Shown: piece by piece, positions 13,339 to 19,351 of the stretch | How positions within the stretch are numbered: the stretch's first letter is position 1 | Layout of the letters: each line of letters starts with the position of its first letter | DNA from: a virus | Length of the DNA stretch: 64,000 bases | Virus record (IMG/VR): IMGVR_UViG_3300030098_001779 | Coordinates: 1 to 64,000 of that record | Direction: 5' to 3' (one strand) | The notes under the pieces: model-generated | Databases searched by the model: none | Told to the model about the DNA's origin: nothing | Seen by the model: only the letters and a program-made list of their open reading frames with translations | Translations under genes and position numbers: made by a program

Positions 13339-13560
13339 CTAGTCCATGTATTGATTAGTTACATGCCCTAAAGGACTATCAGTAGTTAATCCTTGAACAC
13401 CTTCATCAAATGCGATGAAAACTTTTTTCCAAAGTTGCCCACTATCAGAGTAGAAATATTCATCTCCCTCTGCTTTAATGCCATTTTCTATTATGGCTTG
13501 TGCTAAATCTCTGTATCCTTCATTGATTGCCATTTCTTTATTTATTTCTGCGTAAGACAT
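13339..13560 (-). CDS. Small unknown protein (73 aa)
   Basis: Leftward cassette gene; AGGAG lies 7 bases before the ATG. Helix at 3-28 (INKEMAINEGYRDLAQAI), then a short beta segment with Tyr-Phe-Tyr-Ser-Asp and an amphipathic C-terminus. No recognised family. Confidence 0.65.
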   Translation of the reverse strand: MSYAEINKEMAINEGYRDLAQAIIENGIKAEGDEYFYSDSGQLWKKVFIAFDEGVQGLTTDSPLGHVTNQYMD

Positions 13561-13600
13561 TTTTTTCTCCTATTGGTTGTTTATTTAACTTACATTTATA

Positions 13601-13628
13601 AGTATACCAGAATATAAAAATTATACAA
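13601..13628 (-). promoter_or_regulatory. Promoter, 16-bp spacer
   Basis: Minus strand TTGTAT (13623-13628), 16-bp spacer, TATACT (13601-13606) with extended -10 CTGG. Confidence 0.5.
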
Positions 13629-13643
13629 TAGCAATTTTATACC

Positions 13644-13661
13644 GATATATCATATAACTCC
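13644..13661 (-). promoter_or_regulatory. Operator copy 9
   Basis: Plus-strand GATATATCATATAACTCC, exact consensus, 15 bases from the -35. Confidence 0.85.
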
Positions 13662-13676
13662 AAAAAAATGGGGTGG

Positions 13677-13742
13677 TGGCTGAAATAATCCCGATCCTAT
13701 GTTTCTGATGATCGGTTATAGTGTCTTCCACTTTTTCAGCCA
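13677..13742 (-). terminator. Nested hairpin between cassettes
   Basis: TGGCTGAAA (13677-13685) pairs with TTTCAGCCA (13734-13742); inside, CCGATC (13691-13696) pairs with GATCGG (13710-13715). It follows the three-gene operon ending at 13756. A 40-codon leftward frame overlaps it but reads through the operator, so a 3'-end structure is preferred. Confidence 0.5.
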
Positions 13743-13755
13743 TTACCCTTTTATA

Positions 13756-13884
13756 TTATTGTTGAGGTATATTTTCTTCTTCTAAAAGTTTTCTCCACTG
13801 CTCTCTGATTTTTGCTTGTTCAGGTGTCAAGATTTTTTCATCTGTTCCCTCGTTTAGCAAATCTTCAAAACTTTTCTCTTTCAT
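13756..13884 (-). CDS. Tiny helical protein (42 aa)
   Basis: Third gene of a leftward trio, starting in an ATGA overlap with the preceding gene. Charged, helical (MKEKSFEDLLNEG start; a Glu/Arg-rich helix after residue 20 containing TPEQAKIREQWRKLL). Coupled start and codon use like its neighbours support coding. Function unknown. Confidence 0.55.
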   Translation of the reverse strand: MKEKSFEDLLNEGTDEKILTPEQAKIREQWRKLLEEENIPQQ

Positions 13885-14012
13885 TTTTTATTCCTTTTTA
13901 ACTCGTTTTTATATTTTTGTATTGCCTCTTTTTTAGAGTAATAGTAATAAATTCGTCTTCCTATATCTCCGAAAATTACTAACGCTCCTTCTCTGTTTTT
14001 TTCTATAATCAT
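13881..14012 (-). CDS. Tiny basic protein (43 aa)
   Basis: Second gene of the trio, with AAAGGAAA before the ATG and an ATGA overlap with the following gene. A strand-turn-strand start (ALVIFGDIGRRIYYYYS) leads to a lysine-rich helix. Basic charge contrasts with most leftward proteins. Function unknown. Confidence 0.55.
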   Translation of the reverse strand: MIIEKNREGALVIFGDIGRRIYYYYSKKEAIQKYKNELKRNKK

Positions 14013-14022
14013 TTTTTCCTTT

Positions 14023-14181
14023 CTATCTTCTTGGGTTCTGTCGTTCCAATGTCTGTTTTACTATTAATCTTTTAATTTGGTTTTTAGTTAATCCTTTTGG
14101 CTTTGCTTTTGAACCTTTCACAACTGTGATACATTCTCCATTCTTGCCACTTGGTTTTACTTCTAATTTTATTCTAGCCAT
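14023..14181 (-). CDS. Tiny basic protein (52 aa)
   Basis: First gene of the trio, directly behind an operator-linked promoter, with AAAGGAAA before the ATG. Lys/Arg-rich throughout, with a helix (LTKNQIKRLIVKQTLER). Size and charge suggest nucleic-acid contact. No family recognised. Confidence 0.55.
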   Translation of the reverse strand: MARIKLEVKPSGKNGECITVVKGSKAKPKGLTKNQIKRLIVKQTLERQNPRR

Positions 14182-14213
14182 TTTTTTCCTTTGTTTATTT
14201 ATTTGTTAATATA

Positions 14214-14243
14214 ATAATAGCATATTTTCTTTAGGTGTGTCAA
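14214..14243 (-). promoter_or_regulatory. Class I promoter
   Basis: Minus strand TTGACA (14238-14243), 18-bp spacer, TATTAT (14214-14219) with extended -10 TATGC. Confidence 0.8.
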
Positions 14244-14259
14244 CAAGGTATGTCCACAT

Positions 14260-14277
14260 GATATATCATATAACTCC
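14260..14277 (-). promoter_or_regulatory. Operator copy 10
   Basis: Plus-strand GATATATCATATAACTCC, exact consensus, 16 bases from the -35. The rightmost copy found. Confidence 0.85.
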
Positions 14278-14292
14278 CACTTGGGTGGTGGT

Positions 14293-14327
14293 GGCAGTAG
14301 AGAAAAAATGAAAAAACTCTATCTGCC
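14293..14327 (-). terminator. Hairpin with U-rich loop
   Basis: GGCAGTAGAG (14293-14302) pairs with CTCTATCTGCC (14317-14327), one bulge. Minus-strand loop is TTTTTTCATTTTTT, close to the loop at 11367-11380. Confidence 0.65.
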
Positions 14328-14340
14328 CCACTCTAGTTTA

Positions 14341-14583
14341 TTAAATAGCTTGTGCTAGATTTAATACTACCACTTCGGTTCTCTTTGACATTTCAAAGTG
14401 GTGGTCGCAACATATTAAACTATCACTTATTTCCTTTGGGTTTCGTTTAAAGATATCTGTGATTGAGAATTTCTTCTTATCAGGACAATCAAACCATTGT
14501 CGCCAATATCCTTTGTCTTTGTCTATTTCATAGTGAACATTCTCATTCTGCTCACCAAACTTAAATGTACCTTTAACCTTCAT
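14341..14583 (-). CDS. Small unknown protein (80 aa)
   Basis: Leftward gene with AAAGGA upstream. A beta-like first half (KVKGTFKFGEQNENVHYEID), a Trp-rich turn and a Cys-Cys-Asp-His-His segment near residue 59 that could hold a metal. It has a class I promoter but no operator, unlike genes farther left. Function unknown. Confidence 0.65.
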   Translation of the reverse strand: MKVKGTFKFGEQNENVHYEIDKDKGYWRQWFDCPDKKKFSITDIFKRNPKEISDSLICCDHHFEMSKRTEVVVLNLAQAI

Positions 14584-14617
14584 CTTTATTCCTTTGCTAG
14601 TTTTCTTATCTACTTAT

Positions 14618-14647
14618 ATTATATCATATATAGTGGTGGCTTGTCAA
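14618..14647 (-). promoter_or_regulatory. Class I promoter
   Basis: Minus strand TTGACA (14642-14647), 18-bp spacer, TATAAT (14618-14623) with extended -10 TATGA. No operator nearby. Confidence 0.8.
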
Positions 14648-14650
14648 GGG

Positions 14651-14851
14651 TTAATACTCATCGTCCCATGCTTTCTCAAACATCATCTCATTAACCTCAT
14701 CTAGGTTCACAAACAACTCTCTCCATAGGTTTTCAGTTTTCCTACTCTCCCAACCCTCATTCCGAGTGTCATTGAGTTCCTTCACTAAGTCAATAACCAT
14801 AGTGTCAAATATAGTTTTTCTATATTGTTTAGTTTCTTTACAGTAATTCAT
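14651..14851 (-). CDS. Small helical protein (66 aa)
   Basis: Leftward gene with AAGGGG before the ATG. Entirely helical and charged, with two Trp-Glu/Trp-Arg motifs (EGWESRKTENLWREL). Ends immediately before the next promoter. Function unknown. Confidence 0.65.
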   Translation of the reverse strand: MNYCKETKQYRKTIFDTMVIDLVKELNDTRNEGWESRKTENLWRELFVNLDEVNEMMFEKAWDDEY

Positions 14852-14880
14852 TTTTACCCCTTATAATAGTTACTAATAAC

Positions 14881-14910
14881 ATTATATCACATTTGATATA
14901 GCCATGTCAA
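14881..14910 (-). promoter_or_regulatory. Class I promoter
   Basis: Minus strand TTGACA (14905-14910), 18-bp spacer, TATAAT (14881-14886) with extended -10 TGTGA. Confidence 0.8.
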
Positions 14911-15118
14911 CAATAACCCCCTATTGTGCTATTTTAGGTGCTAGTTTTAGCTAATAAAGGGGTTCTTAAAAAAAATACTAATTTTTTAAAAAATGGCTTT
15001 TTGAAGGGTGGGGGGTCTAATATTTGAAAAAACGGAAAGGGTCCCATGTACAGGGCTAATTTTTTTAAAAATAAAAATTTGTAGAAAACGGCGTTTAGCT
15101 CTATGCTAGGTTGGCGTT
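14911..15118. other. Gene-free AT-rich stretch
   Basis: About 200 bases with no gene. It holds long A and T runs, a G-run (about 15008-15017), and an imperfect stem AAAACG..CGTTTT (about 15084-15120) enclosing TAGC/GCTA, which could end the leftward 15184 operon. An origin is conceivable but no iteron set is seen. Confidence 0.4.
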
Positions 15119-15184
15119 TTAAATAAAATGTATTATTGCAGATACTATTATAGCTAACAATACTGCTAATCCTATTCTAGTCAC
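15119..15184 (-). CDS. Tiny membrane peptide (21 aa)
   Basis: A GTG-start frame overlapping the stop of the 15184 gene (TAGTG). All but the ends is one hydrophobic helix (GLAVLLAIIVSAII). Coding rests on the coupled start and composition. Function unknown. Confidence 0.35.
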   Translation of the reverse strand: MTRIGLAVLLAIIVSAIIHFI

Positions 15185-15324
15185 TATACTTGAGCTAAAT
15201 AGTAAACAACTAATTCGTTGGATGCTTTGTAACTGGGGTGGTAGTAATCATCTTCAATGTGGATTACATCTTCTAATCTATAGGATTCTGATCTTGTGAA
15301 TAATGCTTTTAAGAATTTAGTCAA
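15184..15324 (-). CDS. Small protein with TTG start (46 aa)
   Basis: The first leftward gene. A TTG codon lies 6 bases after a perfect AAAGGAGG and about 32 bases below a class I promoter, so the unusual start is well supported. Basic N-terminus, then an acidic, Tyr- and His-rich part (VIHIEDDYYHPSY). Function unknown. Confidence 0.55.
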   Translation of the reverse strand: MTKFLKALFTRSESYRLEDVIHIEDDYYHPSYKASNELVVYYLAQV

Positions 15325-15356
15325 TTAAACCTCCTTTACTAATTCTTTCTATGTAT

Positions 15357-15386
15357 ATTATATCATATCAAGGGGTGGGATTTCAA
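15357..15386 (-). promoter_or_regulatory. Class I promoter, start of leftward block
   Basis: Minus strand TTGAAA (15381-15386), 18-bp spacer, TATAAT (15357-15362) with extended -10 TATGA. Divergent from 15433. Confidence 0.75.
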
Positions 15387-15432
15387 TATGTTGTATTACA
15401 TAAATGTTAACAATGTATTAAGTATAGGAGGG

Positions 15433-15462
15433 TTGACTCAGCTATCAAGGTTGTGCTATAAT
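15433..15462 (+). promoter_or_regulatory. Class I promoter, start of rightward block
   Basis: TTGACT 15433-15438, 18-bp spacer, TATAAT 15457-15462 with extended -10 TGTGC. An AT-rich TATA repeat follows. Confidence 0.75.
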
Positions 15463-15503
15463 ATACTATATATAATATATATAATAGAAAAGGATAGTAT
15501 AGT

Positions 15504-15584
15504 ATGATTAGAAATATATTTATTACTTTAGTAGTATATCTAACATTTATCTGGTTAGTCTTAGCAGGACTACTGATTGAGTAG
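15504..15584 (+). CDS. Tiny membrane peptide (26 aa)
   Basis: First rightward frame after the divergent promoters, with AAAGGA upstream of the ATG. Nearly all hydrophobic (IFITLVVYLTFIWLVLAGLL), one membrane helix. Together with the next hydrophobic-start protein it might form a lysis pair, but this is a guess from size and order. Confidence 0.45.
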   Translation: MIRNIFITLVVYLTFIWLVLAGLLIE

Positions 15585-15588
15585 ATTA

Positions 15589-15801
15589 GTGCTACTATTG
15601 TTCCTAGTGTCAGTATGCATATTATCACTGCCCGACCTAGTTAACTTAGAAAAGCACTCAGATGATTTTGCACAGATGGCATGGAATAGGATCAAGCGTG
15701 ATATATTTCGTGAGTCGCCTTCGGCTCCTCAAAAGTATGTGGGATTGCCGCCGCCGACCATTACCCGTGACTCCGTGACACAAGTGATAGGAAATTCTTA
15801 A
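15589..15801 (+). CDS. Small secreted or membrane-anchored protein, atypical GC
   Basis: Frame open from TTG 15577; GTG 15589 would give 70 residues. Starts with a signal-like hydrophobic stretch (LLLFLVSVCILSLPDLV), then a charged helix and a Pro-rich tail (PPPTITRD). No ATG and no clear ribosome site, so the start is unsure. The second half is visibly richer in G and C than its neighbours (CCGCCGCCG near 15750), suggesting recent acquisition. A spanin-like role is possible, but the lipobox is imperfect. Confidence 0.4.
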   Translation: MLLLFLVSVCILSLPDLVNLEKHSDDFAQMAWNRIKRDIFRESPSAPQKYVGLPPPTITRDSVTQVIGNS

Positions 15802-15816
15802 AAAGATAGTATAATA
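15790..15816 (+). promoter_or_regulatory. Class II promoter
   Basis: GGAAA 15790-15794, 13-bp spacer, AGTATAATA 15808-15816. The ATG of the nuclease gene lies only five bases downstream. Confidence 0.7.
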
Positions 15817-15820
15817 GTAT

Positions 15821-16243
15821 ATGTATACATACAAATGCACAGTTACAAAAATTATTGATGGTGACACAATCGATGTGGACATCAATTTAGGATTTGACGT
15901 TGTTCTGACTAAACAGAGAATAAGGTTGATGGGTATTGACACGCCAGAATCTAGAACTCGTAACTTAGAAGAAAAAGAACGAGGACTATTATCTAAAGCA
16001 TATATGGAAAACAAATGCCCTGTAGGTTCTAGTATTACTTTAAAATCTCTAGACAGAGGTAAGTTTGGTAGAATATTAGGAGAGATATGGGAAGCAGATG
16101 TAGATTCCACGACTGTTGAACCTTTAAACAAGAGAATGATTACAGATGGGTTTGCAGTAGAATACTATGGTGGTAGTAAAGATGAACTTGAAGCCAAGCA
16201 TATGAAAAATAAAGAAATACTAATCGCAAAAGGATTACTATAA
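15821..16243 (+). CDS. Staphylococcal-nuclease-like (thermonuclease) protein
   Basis: A 140-residue SNase-fold nuclease that would cut DNA or RNA using calcium. IIDGDTIDVD is at 11-20 and the catalytic segment RIRLMGIDTPE at 33-43, giving Arg35, Asp40 and Glu43; a second Arg (84) follows in GKFGR. These match the active-site set of the family. No signal peptide, so it acts inside the cell or is packaged with the virion. There is no ribosome site: the ATG is placed where the class II promoter should start its RNA, which suggests leaderless translation, or coupling to the upstream frame. Confidence 0.85.
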   Translation: MYTYKCTVTKIIDGDTIDVDINLGFDVVLTKQRIRLMGIDTPESRTRNLEEKERGLLSKAYMENKCPVGSSITLKSLDRGKFGRILGEIWEADVDSTTVEPLNKRMITDGFAVEYYGGSKDELEAKHMKNKEILIAKGLL

Positions 16244-16246
16244 ACG

Positions 16247-19200
16247 ATGCCAAATATTGAAGCCTTGACAGAAAAACTAATGAAAGATCCTGACTTCAAA
16301 CCAAAAGCAGGCAAGACTAAACTTGAAACTGCTCAAGAAGAAGCAACTCAGAGAATGAATCAGCATAGAAAAAATGCTGCTGCATTAGCTTTAGCTGTAG
16401 AAAATAAAACTGCTATTGAAGCTCTTAGTGACCATGCTGAAAAACAAAAAGAATTAAAAGAAGTAGATGAGATGGTATTTGGTGTTCCTAGTGAGAGTGA
16501 TAGAGAAGCTATGGAACGTGAATTAGATTTAATAGAATTAAATGTTGATACAGATATAAAATTAGCTCCTCCACCAAAAAATACAAGTAGTCAAGTAAAA
16601 GAAGAATTAAAAACTATAATTGATTTACATTTGGCTACAAAAGAAGATACGGAAAACTTTGAGTTTGAAATTGCAAAACCTGCAAAATTACAAGATTTAG
16701 ATATAACAAAGGCATTTACAAATTTAGCTAAAGAATTAGGTTTAGGTGATGAAATCACAAAAGATAAATTAAAGCCTATAATAAGAGAAACTGCTATGAT
16801 AGTCATGAACTTAAAATATCAGTTTAACAGACCTAGACCTTTTCAATTAATGGATTTTCATGAAGTAGAATTTGAACCTGCAGATTTTAAATCTTCTAAA
16901 ACCCCTGCTTATCCTTCAGGACATTCTTTTCAAGGAACTTTAATAGGTCAAATATTATCTGATCTTTTCCCTATTTACGAAGAACAATTTAAAAAACTTG
17001 GAAAGTCTATTGGGGATAATCGTGTAATATTTGGAGTACATTACCCTTCTGATAATTATGCTGGAGTAGAACTAGCAAAACAAGTGTATCCATTTGTAAA
17101 CTTTGATAAGTTAGGCTTTCAAGCTATTCCACAAGAATCAGAACCTTTAGAAAAAGAGGACAATCCTAGAATACCTAGAAAAAAAGGACAGCCTGCAAAA
17201 TCAGATAAACACTCTGATTTATATACAGATGAAGATCCAAAAGACACAATTCAAGGATTAGGGTTTAAAGATGTAAAAACAGCAGAGGCATCTGTGAATA
17301 AAATAAAAAAATCTGGTAGAACTCATGCTCATAAGATACAAGCTGCTGTTGCTATGGAACAAAGAGCAAAAGCTGCTGGTAAAACTACAGCCGCAGGCGT
17401 ATATAGAAAATATATAAATGAGATGAAAGAAAAAACACAGGAGAAAGAGATTGAAAAACATTCTGAAGAACATCACACTGTGGAACATACAGCTGAAGAA
17501 AAACCATTTAACTATGATGACGCAATAGAATCCATAGGAACTCAAATAGAACAGATTAAAAATAAAATAAAAACTGGTGATTATGGCATAGAAAAAGCTG
17601 ACATGCCTCTAGAAAAAGCTACTCCTTTAGAAGTTCTTACAACTGGAGCTGCACTTGCTGCTGGTGGAGTCGCATTGTGGGATTTATACCAAACTTTTAA
17701 AAATAATAAAAGATTAACTAGAGATCAAAGAATTGAATTAGACGAAGCATTAGAGGCAAACGAAGAAGAAATAAAAAATATTCAAGTAAACTTTAATGAA
17801 GATCAAGAATTACCAGATTTAGAAGACACAGACAATGTTGCTGAAATAGTTGAAGCTGCTAAAGATCCAGAAAAAGCAGAAGATGTTGTAAAAAAAGTTA
17901 GGAAGAAAAGATGGGATGCAGGAAAAACTGCAGAAGAAAAACAGAAAATAAAAGAAGAAAGAGATAGGAGAAGAGCAGAGAGAGAAGAGAGAGGGGAGAC
18001 ATCACCTTTAGCTCCTGTTGGAGAACTTACTCCTGAACTAGAAATAGACTCTGTGCTTAGACAAGCAGAAGATTCTGGATTAATAGATCACATACATGAA
18101 CAAATAGAAGGGCATGGTAAAGATAACCCTTTCCATACTAAAGAAGATACTGAGAAAGCTATAAGAGCTAAATATAAAACACCTGAAAAGATGAAAGAAT
18201 ATTTAGGTAAACAACACGGTAAATTTGAAACATTTAAAGCTAAAGCTGAACAACAAAAAGAAAAAGATGATCAAAAAGCTGCTGAAAATCAACAGAAGAA
18301 TGAAGCTAATAGTGCTAAATGGGACATAGATGAAAATGTAAGTTCTGAAGATGCTGCTAAATCTATAAGAGAAATGTTACATCACCAAGAAAAATATGGT
18401 GGTAAGGGTCAAATGAGTTCAGCTCAAAGAGCTCACATTAAAGAACAAATAGATGAAGCTAAAGCTAGACTATCTCCAGATGATACAGAAAAATTAGCTA
18501 GAGAGATTCAAGATCATAATGATGAAAAAAAGAAACCTAAGAGTGAACAAGACACATCAAAAACTTTCGGTAGTTCAGATTATGAACAAAATGTTTTAGG
18601 TCAGACTCCTAAAAAAGAAGATGAGCCTGAAGAAGATAAAGACTACGAAGGTAAAGATATACCACCAGAAAGAAGAGTATATGGTGATCCTCCTGAAGAC
18701 ACTAATGTAAAAACTTATCAAGGACCAGAAGGTGGCTCTTTTTACGATAGAGATGAAGCTGAATCTAAAGAAACAGGTGATGATAGTGCCACAGGTGCAA
18801 AAGGTGAAGATGGAAAAGCAGTTCCACCACCAGTAAGAGAAGGTGATAAAGTTTCTCAAGATGCTCCAGTAGGTCAAAAAGCTGAACAATGGGGTAAATC
18901 TAAAAAAGGATTTATAGCAAGATTTCTAGAAGCTGAAAAAGCAGGATATGAAGCAGCAAAGAAAGAAGATAAAAAAGGTGACTTAAAAGATATATTTAGG
19001 CGTGATATTAAAGATGCAGTTACAGGAAAAAGTTTAGTAGACCAACTAACTTACTCTATAGCTAGATCAAGAGGATATGATAAAAAATCTGCAGAAACTG
19101 CAAAACTGTCAAATCAGGTCAGAGCATTAGTGAGAGCTACACAAATAGGTAAAGTAATTGCTAGAAAGACTCCGGGTTTTGAAGCCGAAGCAAGAGTCGC

Positions 19201-19345
19201 TGCTGGAGCAGAGGCTAGGCAGAATAAAGAAGCCTTAAATAGAGAGATGAAAATAGCTAGACAACGAAGAGATGGACAGCTAGATACTAAACTAGATAAG
19301 GGTGAAATAAAAAAACTACAGGATTTTCTAAGAAAGCGAGTATAA
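16247..19345 (+). CDS. Giant virion-type protein with PAP2 phosphatase domain (1032 aa)
   Basis: Residues 120-290 carry the full PAP2/acid phosphatase signature: Lys190-x6-Arg197-Pro198, Pro223-Ser-Gly-His226 and Arg259-x5-His265-x3-Asp269. These residues bind phosphate, with His265 as nucleophile in the family. Around 322-400 is a domain with DLYTDEDPKDT and many Lys, a type I have seen in phage and large-virus proteins but cannot name firmly. A hydrophobic segment lies at about 460-482. From 500 on the protein is charged, low-complexity and coiled-coil, ending in a basic tail. Size and position at the head of the virion block suggest a structural or ejected protein. AAGGA lies upstream of the ATG. 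Confidence 0.75.
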   Translation: MPNIEALTEKLMKDPDFKPKAGKTKLETAQEEATQRMNQHRKNAAALALAVENKTAIEALSDHAEKQKELKEVDEMVFGVPSESDREAMERELDLIELNVDTDIKLAPPPKNTSSQVKEELKTIIDLHLATKEDTENFEFEIAKPAKLQDLDITKAFTNLAKELGLGDEITKDKLKPIIRETAMIVMNLKYQFNRPRPFQLMDFHEVEFEPADFKSSKTPAYPSGHSFQGTLIGQILSDLFPIYEEQFKKLGKSIGDNRVIFGVHYPSDNYAGVELAKQVYPFVNFDKLGFQAIPQESEPLEKEDNPRIPRKKGQPAKSDKHSDLYTDEDPKDTIQGLGFKDVKTAEASVNKIKKSGRTHAHKIQAAVAMEQRAKAAGKTTAAGVYRKYINEMKEKTQEKEIEKHSEEHHTVEHTAEEKPFNYDDAIESIGTQIEQIKNKIKTGDYGIEKADMPLEKATPLEVLTTGAALAAGGVALWDLYQTFKNNKRLTRDQRIELDEALEANEEEIKNIQVNFNEDQELPDLEDTDNVAEIVEAAKDPEKAEDVVKKVRKKRWDAGKTAEEKQKIKEERDRRRAEREERGETSPLAPVGELTPELEIDSVLRQAEDSGLIDHIHEQIEGHGKDNPFHTKEDTEKAIRAKYKTPEKMKEYLGKQHGKFETFKAKAEQQKEKDDQKAAENQQKNEANSAKWDIDENVSSEDAAKSIREMLHHQEKYGGKGQMSSAQRAHIKEQIDEAKARLSPDDTEKLAREIQDHNDEKKKPKSEQDTSKTFGSSDYEQNVLGQTPKKEDEPEEDKDYEGKDIPPERRVYGDPPEDTNVKTYQGPEGGSFYDRDEAESKETGDDSATGAKGEDGKAVPPPVREGDKVSQDAPVGQKAEQWGKSKKGFIARFLEAEKAGYEAAKKEDKKGDLKDIFRRDIKDAVTGKSLVDQLTYSIARSRGYDKKSAETAKLSNQVRALVRATQIGKVIARKTPGFEAEARVAAGAEARQNKEALNREMKIARQRRDGQLDTKLDKGEIKKLQDFLRKRV

Positions 19346-19347
19346 TA
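19321..19347 (+). promoter_or_regulatory. Class II promoter variant
   Basis: GGATT 19321-19325, 13-bp spacer, AGTATAATA 19339-19347, inside the last codons of the upstream gene. The next ATG is five bases downstream, as at 15821. Confidence 0.5.
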
Positions 19348-19351
19348 GATT

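Noticed and set aside
13620-13744. Leftward 40-codon frame beginning MAEKVEDTITD
   Set aside because: It overlaps the nested hairpin and reads through the operator, which explains its open frame better.
14911-15118. Replication origin
   Set aside because: AT-rich and gene-free, but no iterons or repeat clusters are visible.
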